64,000 nucleotides of DNA from Prolixibacter sp. NT017 (GTDB taxonomy: Bacteria > Bacteroidota > Bacteroidia > Bacteroidales > Prolixibacteraceae), in NCBI RefSeq assembly GCF_009617875.1, contig NZ_BLAV01000001.1, positions 2,356,001 to 2,420,000 on the forward strand, read 5' to 3'. The notes below the pieces were generated by a model. That model was not told the origin of the DNA and made no database searches. It saw only the letters and a program-made list of their open reading frames with translations. Below, one piece after another: positions 20,201-29,406 of the stretch (positions are counted from its first letter, which is position 1; every line of letters starts with the position of its first letter). Position numbers and translations under genes: made by a program.

Positions 20201-20457
20201 GTGACTATTTTCTTGAAAAAGGGGATTATGTGAAGCTGGATATTGTAAATATTGGATATACCATAAAATCGAATTCAAAATACTTTAATTCGATACGGTT
20301 GTATGCTTCTGGAAAAAATCTTGCCAAAATCACCGGCTTTTCCGGCATTGATCCGGAAATTTATCCGGTCAATGGACTAACTCCAGGAGTTAACACATCA
20401 AAATCCTATTATCCCACAACAATGCAGTTATTGCTGGGAGCTCAAATCTCATTCTAA
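17215..20457 (+). CDS. SusC-family TonB-dependent transporter with STN signalling domain (locus B)
   Basis: This 1080-residue transporter begins with a long signal region; a second in-frame ATG at 17278 (MKLTIFLFF) is an alternative start nearer the hydrophobic core. After NSLAQ comes an STN domain (about 45-115, LSLDVQNSSIESILQDIEK), which signals to FecR. A carboxypeptidase-regulatory-like domain follows (ISGRVTDSSHTPLPGVTIVI), then the plug (VVAIGYGTISKKELTSAVSH, and DPLIVIDGVPGG) and the barrel, ending LLLGAQISF. It would import an oligosaccharide across the outer membrane with TonB energy. It is followed 21 bases later by its SusD. The STN domain, sigma and FecR show that it is self-regulated. 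Confidence 0.95.
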   Translation: MKKTPMRENCYANPSRKILQTMKLTIFLFFLGFMQALAGNSLAQTTKLSLDVQNSSIESILQDIEKQSDFRFIYNKEKVDLDSRVNIRLQDKSVKEVLDILFQGKNVNYTFFGNNIVLSNARTATVQQYTSISGRVTDSSHTPLPGVTIVIKGTTQGTITDVNGNYSFASVSPDATLVFSFIGMKAQEIPVSGRKTIDVVMTEETVGLDEVVAIGYGTISKKELTSAVSHVNSAELLQSGNINPLMSIQGLVSGLSITNTQDGNPNANPSIQLRGVSSRDAGSDPLIVIDGVPGGNLENINQNDIASIDVLKDGAASAIYGTRGSAGVILVTTKKGHSGAITTTYDGYSSIGLPNNQLKPLTTADYLKNNRGPDYGGSTDWLKEVSRDFSFTQSHTLSVSGGNNHTNYRGTVDYRKANGLDLRSDREEYGARLALNFMNPNNLYKISFNIAPRYVKFDNANNDVFTQGLTLNPTYPVKDPDDPTMYYSITGSDGQFNPVELQKLEQSGSEAKFLDWDGTFKLNITQTLNSQVTLAQSTKDYFDFWFKPSNMTTEIQNGYQGEASRNYNKYDQRSLEWLTNYSFTANQHSLKAMVGYSYQYFMKEGMSADNKNFTSNATTYNNLGDGLYQQVEGRNGMGSYKEDSKLIAFFGRISYSFADKYLLTASLRREGSSKFGINNKWGNFPAISLGWRISKEPFMDGIDWIDDLKLRGDYGVTGNQNFGNYLSLSTYGGYGYYLFNGSYYQVWGPANNTNNDLKWEKGKNMNIGLDFALVNNVVQGSINYYRRTQQDLLGWYNAPVPPNPQAQTYANVGSMRNTGLEIDLNVKAISKKNFSYRIGLVGATNDNKFLSFSNNIFQGQDYVDMAGLPAPGTPGAAQRLQEGKRIGNFYMWKFAGVDQNGNMLVYSEDGEIIQANKATNDDKQVVGNGLPHFTASMNHSFRYKNWDLNLYFRGAFGYDIFNIHEFYYGLQSSPNTNVLPSAYGKNDAIKGDKVLCDYFLEKGDYVKLDIVNIGYTIKSNSKYFNSIRLYASGKNLAKITGFSGIDPEIYPVNGLTPGVNTSKSYYPTTMQLLLGAQISF

Positions 20458-20478
20458 ACTCAACTAATATTTAAACAG

Positions 20479-22188
20479 ATGAAGAAGAATCAATTCACAT
20501 ATATGCTATTGGCTTTCCTGCTTGGGGGCATATTAATAAATAGCTGTACCGATCTGGTGGAGACACCTTATGATAAAATTATTTCCGATAATTTTTACCA
20601 GACAAAGGATGACGTTTACCGCTCATTCCTTAGGAGTTTTGAACATGGATACTGGACGATACAAGGAACTCAATATTTTATGCAGGAGAATCCTGCAGAT
20701 CAGATTATGACTCCTAACCGACAAGGAGATTGGTACGATGGAGGTAAATACATTCGTCTACACAATCACACATGGACTTCACAGGACGATTTCTGCAACG
20801 ACGCCTGGAATAACCTCTTTATTGGAATTTCTTTGGCGAATAACTCCCTTGAAGATATAAAGGCATTGGATGTCTCTCGATTCAACATGAGTAACACAGA
20901 ACAAAAAAGCCTGATTGCTGAACTTCGAACGATGCGGGCATGGTATTATCTGAGGTTGTTCGATCTTTACAGAAATATTCCCATTGTCGAAACAACTAAA
21001 GGTGCAGATCAGGCTCCTATGCAGGCCACACCTCAAGAGACCTTCACCTTCATCGAGAAAGAACTTAAGGAGTCGGTAACTGATTTAGGCAAAAAAGGCT
21101 ATCCTGAGATCGTTACCAGCCGGTGGACCCAGGCAGGAGCGATGGCCTTACTTGCACGTCTTTACCTGAATGCAAAAGTCTATATCGGAGTTGATCACTT
21201 TGACGATTGTGCGAAAGTTTGCCAGGATATAATTGATGGCAAATACGGAACATATGCAATTGCAGACCGATGGGATGCTCCTTACGACTGGAACAATGAT
21301 TTGTGTGACGAGACAATTTTTGCTTTCCCTGGGTCATTTGGTCGTACACACTGGCAATACGACGGAGGAATGTATTGGTGGGCGTTCCCATATAATGTTA
21401 ACAAATATTTTGAATTCACAGATTTTGGAACTTCCAATCCAAAGTATACGCTGCAACCGGGTCGCGATGTATCCGGGGTCCCTTACGACTTTACATCGAA
21501 CCTGGGACAGCCTTTTATGAAATTTCAGGCCTACCCGGATGATGTCCGCCTGAAACTATACAAAAATCTGGGAAATAACACCCGTGAAGGGATGTTTTTG
21601 TATGGCTATCTAACATATAATGAAGGACAAGATACTGTCACAACATCCCAAGGTTATAACCTTTACATTCGGGATCAGGTTGGCTGGTTTAATGATCTGA
21701 AACCCGGGGTAGTTCCTGCAGATTTAACTTCAAATATGAATCATGCCGATCAAAATTCAGGCATTTGTTTCGCAAAATATCCATTCTATAAAACAACCGA
21801 TTCTCATAAAATCGAATCTGATTACGCAGTAATTCGTTTAGCTGAGATTTATTATGACCTGGCCGAGTGTAAATTCAGGAAAGGAGACAAAGCCGGAGCT
21901 GAAAAGCTTCTGAATGTGGTACGTAAACGTTATTATCCGGCAGGTTCTGCTAGTTTATATCCTGAAGATGGAAGCAAATTAACGGAGTCGGAATTGCTTG
22001 ATGAGTGGGGGCGTGAGTTTCTGGGAGAAGGGCGTCGTCGCACTGACCTGATTCGCTTCGGTAAGTTTAATTCGACCTGGTGGGATAAATCTGCAGACCC
22101 AGATAATCATACAGAAATATATCCTATTGGTCTGACTGTATTGGGTGTTTCACCTCAACTAAAGCAGAATCCTGGGTACGATCAATAA
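20479..22188 (+). CDS. SusD/RagB-family surface lipoprotein (locus B)
   Basis: This 569-residue partner of the preceding SusC has a lipobox at LINSC (Cys23). The N-terminal helical repeats contain LIAELRTMRAWYYLRLFDLY. The C-terminal SusD signature reads LLDEWGREFLGEGRRRTDLI, and the protein ends LKQNPGYDQ. As a SusD protein it should capture glycan at the cell surface and close the SusC pore. Aromatic residues are frequent in the middle (GMYWWAFPYNVNKYFEF) and could line a sugar-binding face, but specific ligands cannot be named. The 41-base gap to the next small lipoprotein supports one operon. Confidence 0.95.
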   Translation: MKKNQFTYMLLAFLLGGILINSCTDLVETPYDKIISDNFYQTKDDVYRSFLRSFEHGYWTIQGTQYFMQENPADQIMTPNRQGDWYDGGKYIRLHNHTWTSQDDFCNDAWNNLFIGISLANNSLEDIKALDVSRFNMSNTEQKSLIAELRTMRAWYYLRLFDLYRNIPIVETTKGADQAPMQATPQETFTFIEKELKESVTDLGKKGYPEIVTSRWTQAGAMALLARLYLNAKVYIGVDHFDDCAKVCQDIIDGKYGTYAIADRWDAPYDWNNDLCDETIFAFPGSFGRTHWQYDGGMYWWAFPYNVNKYFEFTDFGTSNPKYTLQPGRDVSGVPYDFTSNLGQPFMKFQAYPDDVRLKLYKNLGNNTREGMFLYGYLTYNEGQDTVTTSQGYNLYIRDQVGWFNDLKPGVVPADLTSNMNHADQNSGICFAKYPFYKTTDSHKIESDYAVIRLAEIYYDLAECKFRKGDKAGAEKLLNVVRKRYYPAGSASLYPEDGSKLTESELLDEWGREFLGEGRRRTDLIRFGKFNSTWWDKSADPDNHTEIYPIGLTVLGVSPQLKQNPGYDQ

Positions 22189-22229
22189 GTAATGAAGATT
22201 ATTGAAGTCTAATAGATAACGTTATTCAT

Positions 22230-22670
22230 ATGAGAAATAAAATATTGACACTGACAATGCTTTTGTTCATGGTTATTGGTTTTTCAGCATGCGAGAAATC
22301 CAAAGATATCCCAGTGTATAACATCCCGTTATATGAAAATCTCTATTTGGTTGGTGATGCTTCGCCTGCCGGTTGGGATATTGACAATCCCACTCCAATG
22401 ACTGTCGATCCGAATGATCCATTTGTATTTACATGGATCGGGCCATTAACTGTTGGAGAATTTAAGATCGCAACCGCTACAGGAAACTGGGGCTGTGATT
22501 ATTTTATGCCGGTTGTAGATGGAGAAACCGACCTTTCAAAAACTACCCTTGAGCTGGTAAAAGGTGGAAATCCTGATAAAAAATGGAAGATTACTGAAGC
22601 TGGCAATTATAAAATAGCGGTCAATATTCTGGACCCGGGGCCATATACGATTATGTTCGAAAAGCAATAA
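22230..22670 (+). CDS. Small SusE/SusF-like surface lipoprotein
   Basis: This 146-residue lipoprotein (FSAC, Cys21) has about 120 residues resembling one starch-binding module of SusE/SusF. Its order is LYLVGDASPAGWDIDNPTPM, then FVFTWIGPLTVGEFKIAT, then WKITEAGNYKIAVNIL. SusE and SusF proteins usually carry two or three such modules, so this is a minimal single-module form. It probably adds glycan binding at the cell surface. The module pattern is typical for alpha-glucan loci, which fits the GH31 genes downstream, but one short protein does not prove the ligand. It lies directly behind susD and before a good terminator. Confidence 0.8.
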   Translation: MRNKILTLTMLLFMVIGFSACEKSKDIPVYNIPLYENLYLVGDASPAGWDIDNPTPMTVDPNDPFVFTWIGPLTVGEFKIATATGNWGCDYFMPVVDGETDLSKTTLELVKGGNPDKKWKITEAGNYKIAVNILDPGPYTIMFEKQ

Positions 22671-22681
22671 ATACGCTAAAC

Positions 22682-22717
22682 AAAATTCAGGGCTGGTTGT
22701 CCGGTCCTGAATTTTTT
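22682..22717 (+). terminator. Rho-independent terminator after the SusE/F-like gene
   Basis: AAATTCAGG (22683-22691) pairs with CCTGAATTT (22706-22714) across a 14-nt loop and runs into a T-stretch. It closes the sigma-to-SusE/F transcript and leaves the GH31 genes to their own promoters or to read-through. Confidence 0.75.
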
Positions 22718-23248
22718 AACTGATTGCGGCCTAAACGTTCTATTATTCTCATTCTGCTCAAAAAATCCAATGAGATGATCATATATGCGTTATGGCTTTC
22801 ATTGATTTTAGTACACTTAGCTTAGCGAACAGGAAATAGGAACATTAAAGTTTTTCAACACTATGATTGAAGACGAGGTTCACTAAGGACAAGTTAACCG
22901 GAAACAGAGCAATATCCCTAATACTGAATACATTGAGATTTCTTGGTTAATGCCCTCTCCTTTGAGGTTTGATTCAGAGATAGAGGCCGCGAACATATTT
23001 CAACGCGTCGTTTGCAAAACCAGAATTGCAGGGAGGTTAGGTTGGTTACAATGACATGGTAATATTGTTGCCTTCAATAAAAACATTCGTTGGGAAAAAG
23101 ATTGAATAAAATCGGCCTTTTTCCTGTGTTCTATACATTATCGGGTGGAACAAATAAATTGTATCGCCCCTCATCTTTAATAAATCAGCTAGAGTAATTG
23201 GTGAGCTTTTCAATGCATTTTTTGATAAAAAACAAATAGAATGGCAAT
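22718..23248. other. Gene-free gap between terminator and first GH31
   Basis: About 530 bases without a recognisable gene or clear repeat on either strand. It should contain the promoter of the GH31 gene at 23249, but I could not identify one confidently. Confidence 0.4.
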
Positions 23249-25399
23249 ATGATGAAAATAAATTATTGGAAATTGGTGACGATTGGATTTTTCCTTTTGA
23301 CAAATTCCGTATATGGCCAAGAACGGGCAGCCCTTATTAATCCCAATGTGGCAGTGTTTTACCCCGACGATTTCAACCCGAAAGCTAACTTGCCATCGTT
23401 TGCATTGGTAAAGGAGCCAGAAGAGCAAGATACGTTGCCTGACAGTTGGAAGGTCAGAGTTGAATTTAGTGAGGGATTTGGTAAGTCCATGGCTTACATC
23501 AAAACAGATCCTCATACCTATTTGTACGGAACAGGCGAATCAACAGGCTCTTTATTAAAGAATGGATTGACAAAGGTGTTGTGGAATACAGATAATGCCT
23601 ATAGTAATAGGGATCTCAATCAACGGATGTATCAGACCCAGCCATGGGTGTTGGGCGTCCGTCAGGATGGGACGGCCTTTGGTGTACTGGCCGACAATAC
23701 CTGGAAACAGGAAATCTCTCTAGGAGAGGGTATTCTATTCTCATCTGAGGGACCTGCTTTTCGGGTACTGGTGATTGAAGGAAAAACACCACAGAAAGTT
23801 ATGAAGTCCTTGGCCAAACTTATCGGTACGATGGAGCTGCCACCGCTTTGGAGTCTGGGCTACCAGCAATGTCGCTTTTCATATTATCCCGATAGCAGGG
23901 TAAAAGAGATTGCTGATACCTTTCGGGTTAAACAAATCCCCTGTGATGTTATCTGGATGGACATCCACTACATGGATGGGTACAGGATTTTTACGTTTTC
24001 GCCGAACCGTTTTCCCAATCCCGGGGAGACCAATGATTACCTTCACCAAAAAGGGTTTAAATCAGTCTGGATGATCGATCCTGGCGTAAAAAAAGAGGAA
24101 GGGTACTTCGTTTATGACTCCGGGACAAAACGGGACGTTTGGGTGAAAACGGCCACCGGCAAAAACTATGTCGGGAAGGTTTGGCCTGGCGACTGCGTTT
24201 TCCCTGATTTTACGATGGAACGAACGCAAAAGTGGTGGTCATCGTTGTACAAAAACTATATGGCTAATGGTGTTGACGGTGTCTGGAATGATATGAACGA
24301 ACCTTCCGTCTTTGGAGGGCCAAACGGGACAATGCCCGTGAACAATGTTCACCGCGGGGGAAAGGAACACCCCGCGGATATACACCTACGCTATCATGAT
24401 GTGTATGGCATGATGATGGCCAAAGCCTCGCGTGAAGGTATTTTAGCAGCCAATCCTGATAAGCGTCCTTTTGTTTTAAGTAGGGCCAATTACCTGGGTG
24501 GACAACGTTATGCGGCGGCGTGGACGGGCGATAACAGTGCTTCCTGGGAGCACTTGCGAATGTCTGTCCCAATGGTTCTGAACCTGGGGTTGTCCGGTCA
24601 GCCATTCAGCGGACCTGATATTGGCGGTTTCCTGGGAAATGCTACTCCTGAACTTTTTGGACAATGGATTGCCACGGGTGCATTTTATCCTTTTAGCAGG
24701 GCACATACCGTTGATGGCAGTAAAAACCAGGAACCCTGGGCTTTTGGTGAGGAAATAGAAAAGGTATCCCGCACAGCCCTACAAAGAAGGTATTGTTTGC
24801 TTCCTTACCTGTACACGCTGTTTCACGAAGCTTCAATTGATGGGATGCCAGTGATGCGCCCTGTCTTCTTTGCCGATGTGCGTGACCTGAATCTGCGTCG
24901 GGAAGACCAGGCATTTCTCTTGGGGGCCGATCTTTTGGTAGTGCCTAAATGGGCTAATGATCCAAAGCTGCCAAGAGGGATTTGGCGGACTATTGATTTA
25001 GTCGGCGAAAATTCGGCAAAAAACGAATATCAGCCTGACTTGAAACAACGTGGAGGTACGATCATCCCTGTCGGGAAAGTGATCCAGTCAACAGTGGAAT
25101 ACAACACGGATTCACTAACTCTTTTAGTATGCTTAAATAAAGAGATGAAAGCAAAGGGAACGCTATACAATGATGCAGGAGATGGATTTGAATATAAAAA
25201 CGGTCAGTATGCGGTCGATTCGTTTTCAGCTGAAAAAACAGGGAACAACGAAGTAACAGTAACTTGTGCAAAAGTGGAAGGCAAGATGCACGAAAACAAA
25301 CGTTTTTATCGAATTGGGTTAGTTACAGAGAAAGGGATTGTCTATTCGAACTGGAAAAATGAAAATCAGATCAAGGTAAAAACTCTCGAGAACAATTGA
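23249..25399 (+). CDS. GH31 glycosidase, alpha-glucosidase-like
   Basis: This 716-residue secreted enzyme has a signal peptide at about 1-23 (MMKINYWKLVTIGFFLLTNSVYGQ). The GH31 barrel shows the nucleophile Asp348 in GVWNDMNEPSVF, the acid/base Asp428 in AAWTGDNSASWEHL, and the substrate-site motif DVIWMDIHYMDGYRIFTF. The N-terminal domain (LYGTGESTGSLLKNG) and the NEPSVF form are those of alpha-1,4/1,6-glucosidases, so release of glucose from alpha-glucosides is the best guess. The GH31 family also includes alpha-xylosidases and transglycosidases. The C-terminal beta domains are complete. It probably acts in the periplasm on oligosaccharides imported by the locus B SusCD. Confidence 0.9.
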   Translation: MMKINYWKLVTIGFFLLTNSVYGQERAALINPNVAVFYPDDFNPKANLPSFALVKEPEEQDTLPDSWKVRVEFSEGFGKSMAYIKTDPHTYLYGTGESTGSLLKNGLTKVLWNTDNAYSNRDLNQRMYQTQPWVLGVRQDGTAFGVLADNTWKQEISLGEGILFSSEGPAFRVLVIEGKTPQKVMKSLAKLIGTMELPPLWSLGYQQCRFSYYPDSRVKEIADTFRVKQIPCDVIWMDIHYMDGYRIFTFSPNRFPNPGETNDYLHQKGFKSVWMIDPGVKKEEGYFVYDSGTKRDVWVKTATGKNYVGKVWPGDCVFPDFTMERTQKWWSSLYKNYMANGVDGVWNDMNEPSVFGGPNGTMPVNNVHRGGKEHPADIHLRYHDVYGMMMAKASREGILAANPDKRPFVLSRANYLGGQRYAAAWTGDNSASWEHLRMSVPMVLNLGLSGQPFSGPDIGGFLGNATPELFGQWIATGAFYPFSRAHTVDGSKNQEPWAFGEEIEKVSRTALQRRYCLLPYLYTLFHEASIDGMPVMRPVFFADVRDLNLRREDQAFLLGADLLVVPKWANDPKLPRGIWRTIDLVGENSAKNEYQPDLKQRGGTIIPVGKVIQSTVEYNTDSLTLLVCLNKEMKAKGTLYNDAGDGFEYKNGQYAVDSFSAEKTGNNEVTVTCAKVEGKMHENKRFYRIGLVTEKGIVYSNWKNENQIKVKTLENN

Positions 25400-25747
25400 A
25401 TACGAAACACATACCCCATGTTTAATCGGCAAAATTAATCGATTTAATTGGTATGTCACATTTATTTTTGAGGGATATCTCTTTTAATTGACATTGAAGA
25501 AAACCATTTAAAATCAACTGATAGTCAACTAGTAATTGACAAGAAATTTTCGAACATCAGTTTAGGAAATTCAACGTTGTCGCTAGTTCATAAAGAGAAA
25601 ATCCTGGTATAGATAAAGGTTCGGTGTGTTAAATTAAACACTTTACACGACGTGGGGCTTCAGCATTTTCAATTTAAATTCTATGACGAACATAATTAAA
25701 GGCATATTTTTCGATAAAATATTTTAAAACGGAAAACAACTCAACCA
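25400..25747. other. Gap between the two GH31 genes
   Basis: 348 bases, AT-rich, with no gene seen. The main feature is a near-palindrome at 25626-25641. The gap suggests that the second GH31 can be transcribed separately. Confidence 0.5.
25626..25641. promoter_or_regulatory. 16-bp near-palindrome, candidate operator
   Basis: GTGTTAAATTAAACAC is symmetric except for one base pair and lies 106 bases before the second GH31. Its symmetry suits a dimeric regulator. The regulator is not known. Confidence 0.35.
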
Positions 25748-28339
25748 ATGAAGAAAGCACTATTCACTTTATTTATTTTTTTAAGCATTCAGCTATATGG
25801 ACATGAAGCCTGGAATTCGAAGGCGAATCGTCAAGCTGTCGTTCAAACAGGAAATGCACGTTTCACCGTATTGACCCCTGAACTGATCCGTATGGAATGG
25901 GACAGCACCGGGCAATTTACGGATCAAGCAACTCTCTTTATTGTCAACCGGAATTTACCTGTTCCTCAATTCAAGAAAAGAGAAAAAGGCAAATACATAA
26001 CAATAACAACCGGTAAACTGATCCTGAAATACAAAAAAGAGACGGGACGGTTCACAGCAGATAATCTTGAGATTACGTATCTGGACGGGAAAAGCAAAAC
26101 AGTTTGGCATCCGGGCATGAAAAACACAGGTAATCTGAAAGGAACTTACCGGACACTGGACGGATACAAAGGAAAATACAACGTGAATACCGGAAAAGCT
26201 CTCCCCATCGAGAATGGACTACTTTCGACTGAGGGATGGACGGTGATCGATGACTCGAACAATTTTTTATTTGACAACAGTGATTGGAATTGGGTTGAAC
26301 CACGCCGGAATAAGGAGCAGGATTTATATTTTATCGGTTATGGGAAAAATTATAAAAAAGCCCTGTTAGAGTTTACTAAAATAGCTGGCAAGGTTCCGGT
26401 TCCCCCACATTATGCTTTCGGTTATTGGTGGTCCCGTTACTGGAACTATTCCGATGATGAACTACGGAAATTGGTAGGGAATTTTCATTATTACCATATC
26501 CCTTTGGACGTTTTGGTGATTGACATGGACTGGCATAAAACCAAAGGTTTGGATCACAAAGATGAGTTTGGCCAAATGGCGGGTTGGACAGGGTATACCT
26601 GGGAAAAAAGCCTGTTCCCGGAACCTGGCAAATTTTTGAACTGGGTTAAAAAGCAGAATTTGAAAGTTACATTGAACCTGCATCCTGCTTCCGGAATACC
26701 TGCCGATGAAAAACAGTATCCTGCTTTTGCCAAAGCCATGGACTTTGATACTACAGCACACAAGCCAATCCCTTTCGAAGCGGCCAGCAAAAAGTACATG
26801 ACCAATTTGTTCAACATCGTCCTGCACCCCCTGGAAAAGAAAGGGGTGAGTTTCTGGTGGCTGGACTGGCAGCAATGGCCGTATTCCAAAAAATATGATG
26901 GTTTGAGTAATACATGGTGGCTCAACTACTGCTTTTTTACGGACATGGAACGAAAAGGAGAAAAACGTCCTATGCTTTATCACCGCTGGGGAGGTCTGGG
27001 TAACCATCGTTATCAGATTGGCTTCTCCGGAGATGTAGTTATCTCATGGGAGTCATTGGCTTATCAGCCTTATTTCACGGCTACGGCCTCCAATGTACTG
27101 TACGGTTACTGGAGTCATGACTTGGGGGGACATTATTTCGCTGGTTTACCAAAGGACGAGCAAAAAGTTAACCCGGAACTATATGTCCGTTGGATGCAGT
27201 TCGGTGCATTTAGCCCAATATTCAGGACTCATTCGTCAAAAGATGCCCGGATCAAAAAGGAAGTTTGGAATTTCCCATACAAATACAGTCGTACTTTAAC
27301 TAACGTGATCAATTTGCGTTATACCCTAGTACCATACATTTATACCATGGCCCGGAAGGATTATGACACCGGCATATCCTTGTGCCGGCCAATGTATTAT
27401 GACTACCCTGAAAAATCTGAAGCCTATTCGTTTCAAAATGAATACATGTTTGGGGATAATTTGCTTGTTCAACCTATCACTACACCTGCCCAAAATGACT
27501 TTTCCTCTGTCAATGTTTGGCTACCGGAAGGAAATGATTGGTATGAGTGGAATACAGGAACAATGCTCAAAGGTGGTCAGACCGTTGAACGGCAGTTTTT
27601 ATTAAGTGAATATCCGGTTTATGTTAAAGCTGGTTCGATTATTCCAATGTATCCTAAAGTCAATAATCTGGAAAAAAAGATACATGAACTAGTCGTCAAC
27701 GTTTTCCCGGGCAAAGCGAACTCTGAAACCAAATTTTATGAGGATGCAGGAAATGATTTAGGATATCAAAAGGGAGAATACGCATTCACAGCGATGAAGA
27801 AGGAATCTTTGCCAGATGACAGGATAAAAGTAACGGTTATGCCTCGCAGTGGCTCCTTTCCCGGGATGGAGGAATCCAGAGATTATGAGATTAGATTTCC
27901 TGGTTCTGTTATGCCCGATACTGTCTGGGTTAATGGAAACGAAGTTGTTTACTCATCGGTTAAGAAAGCAAATACATGGTGGTATACTGGGGATGATCTG
28001 ACTGTCCATATCAGTGTGCCGGATTTCGCTTGTGATCGGAAATTGGAAGTAGTGGTCAAGTGCCCTAAAGAGAAGGTAAACCTGAATGGAATGATTGGCA
28101 AAATGAACCGGTTGAAATTATCTGTTGAGTATTTAAAGAACCACTGGAACAATTGGGATGCCCTTCCCGGTATTATTTCTTTGACAAACCAGACCGATCA
28201 AGAGATTAATTATCATCCGGAGAACTTTGCCAAACTGATAAAAACATTCAATACTAATTACGCACTAATCCCTGAGGCGGTGAAAAAAACTCATGTTTCA
28301 GAAAAAGTACAGAATATATTCACAAATTATTTAAGATAA
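25748..28339 (+). CDS. GH31 glycosidase of a different subfamily
   Basis: This 863-residue secreted protein (signal peptide ending LYGHE) has a GH31 catalytic domain from about 217 to 600. The nucleophile is Asp373 in SFWWLDWQQWP and the acid/base Asp429 in GFSGDVVISWESL. The substrate-contact segment VLVIDMDWH replaces the DIHYMDGY form of its neighbour. Both the motifs and the long C-terminal region differ from the first GH31, so it likely has another specificity, for example alpha-xylose or alpha-galactose. The last ~130 residues, beyond the DUF5110-like beta domain, form a Lys-rich extension of unknown role. With the GH31 at 23249 it could remove two types of alpha-linked side sugars from the same glycan. 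Confidence 0.88.
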   Translation: MKKALFTLFIFLSIQLYGHEAWNSKANRQAVVQTGNARFTVLTPELIRMEWDSTGQFTDQATLFIVNRNLPVPQFKKREKGKYITITTGKLILKYKKETGRFTADNLEITYLDGKSKTVWHPGMKNTGNLKGTYRTLDGYKGKYNVNTGKALPIENGLLSTEGWTVIDDSNNFLFDNSDWNWVEPRRNKEQDLYFIGYGKNYKKALLEFTKIAGKVPVPPHYAFGYWWSRYWNYSDDELRKLVGNFHYYHIPLDVLVIDMDWHKTKGLDHKDEFGQMAGWTGYTWEKSLFPEPGKFLNWVKKQNLKVTLNLHPASGIPADEKQYPAFAKAMDFDTTAHKPIPFEAASKKYMTNLFNIVLHPLEKKGVSFWWLDWQQWPYSKKYDGLSNTWWLNYCFFTDMERKGEKRPMLYHRWGGLGNHRYQIGFSGDVVISWESLAYQPYFTATASNVLYGYWSHDLGGHYFAGLPKDEQKVNPELYVRWMQFGAFSPIFRTHSSKDARIKKEVWNFPYKYSRTLTNVINLRYTLVPYIYTMARKDYDTGISLCRPMYYDYPEKSEAYSFQNEYMFGDNLLVQPITTPAQNDFSSVNVWLPEGNDWYEWNTGTMLKGGQTVERQFLLSEYPVYVKAGSIIPMYPKVNNLEKKIHELVVNVFPGKANSETKFYEDAGNDLGYQKGEYAFTAMKKESLPDDRIKVTVMPRSGSFPGMEESRDYEIRFPGSVMPDTVWVNGNEVVYSSVKKANTWWYTGDDLTVHISVPDFACDRKLEVVVKCPKEKVNLNGMIGKMNRLKLSVEYLKNHWNNWDALPGIISLTNQTDQEINYHPENFAKLIKTFNTNYALIPEAVKKTHVSEKVQNIFTNYLR

Positions 28340-28982
28340 TGTAAAATGGACAACCGCCAACCCCATCTCAACATGCTGCATATTCATACTTAGTTTTTCA
28401 AATAAACACTTTATGTATCAAAAGTGGAATATGACAACCCAAGATACCGTGCTGAGCTGCGGTTTCCTGGTCGTCGATGAACTGCAGGCGGTTATTATAG
28501 ACTTTGTACTGGTTAGCTACACTGTCCGAATGGGGTTACCGGGGTACGTTCAATATCACCTTTAACAGTACTGAGTCCGATACGAAAGCAGAGCGCATCG
28601 ACAAGAATATCAAGTCGGTAAATATCTGCTTTCGTTCCGATAAAGAAATGGAAGGTGCTCTCACAAAAGCAACCTTTGCCCCGCAATGGAATATTGCGAT
28701 CCTAGTTCAGCCCCTGAAGCCAAGTGTTTCAGGGGTTTTATATGCAGCTATCGTACTGATAATTATTATGTGTATTCTTTTATTTGGGTACGAAAGGATC
28801 AATTCTGACGGTTGTCGGGTCCAACCAGATTGTTCCTTCTATCGCTTCCTGATTTTGCGCGCCACATCCCTGCCTCGCACACGACCATTTCAGCTCTTTC
28901 CTGCCATATGAAATAGGTAACTATTTTCACGGGGCCTGCGCCCGGGTTACTTTGACCAGTCGTTGCGCATATCGCCTGCTTT
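28340..28982. other. Gene-poor region with coding-like fragments in several frames
   Basis: No complete gene is supported. Short coding-like stretches occur on the minus strand (for instance ADIYRLDILVDALCFR, and in another frame ANQYKVYNNRLQFIDDQE), as expected for a decayed gene, but I cannot name it. A plus-strand frame at 28504-28911 shows no family features. A terminator-like hairpin lies at 28711-28740. Confidence 0.4.
28711..28740 (+). terminator. Rho-independent terminator candidate
   Basis: CCCCTGAA and TTCAGGGG form a perfect 8-bp stem with a 9-nt loop, followed by TTTTA. It is the first strong terminator downstream of the GH31 gene ending at 28339. Confidence 0.6.
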
Positions 28983-29357
28983 TTATTTTTCTTTTTTATA
29001 TTCCATTTTTTGCGGCGAAAATCCGTAGCATTGGTTGTTGCTAAAGTCGATTGTCAGCTTTCCATTGCAAATTGAGTATTTATGCATTGTCGGGTAAACT
29101 AAAACATACATTTTGCCTTTATAGCCGATCTCAATCGAGTCTTTAAATAATCCATAATCATAATGGTCATAAACCATATATCTGTTCGACTTATAAAAAT
29201 CGTTTGCAGAAGTAAATTCATTTAGATTGGCTTTACTTATTATAGGACTATACATATATCTAGTCAGTAGCGTCAAGTATGCCGCTAACAAATTGCTTCG
29301 GTAGTAAGGTAATTTTTCGTATGTCCTGATGAACAGGTATTGTTCCCAATCCGTCAT
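28983..29357 (-). CDS. Hypothetical protein of about 124 residues
   Basis: Starting at the ATG at 29357 the frame gives a 124-residue protein (MTDWEQYLFIRTYEKLPYYR...). It is rich in Tyr and Lys, with no signal peptide and only a weakly hydrophobic stretch (LLAAYLTLLTRYMY). I do not recognise it. The frame is also open upstream to 29489, but there it overlaps the end of the araC-type gene in another frame, so the internal start is preferred. It follows that gene by 49 bases on the same strand. It could be a small accessory protein or the remnant of a larger gene, in line with the decayed look of the adjacent sequence. Confidence 0.4.
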   Translation of the reverse strand: MTDWEQYLFIRTYEKLPYYRSNLLAAYLTLLTRYMYSPIISKANLNEFTSANDFYKSNRYMVYDHYDYGLFKDSIEIGYKGKMYVLVYPTMHKYSICNGKLTIDFSNNQCYGFSPQKMEYKKEK

Positions 29358-29406
29358 TCGAAATCCGTACAAAAAATATGAAATACCTACTATCCCATTC
29401 ACCTTT

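Noticed and set aside
28504..28911. 135-codon plus-strand open frame
   Set aside because: A terminator hairpin lies inside it, there is no recognisable domain, and composition changes along its length.
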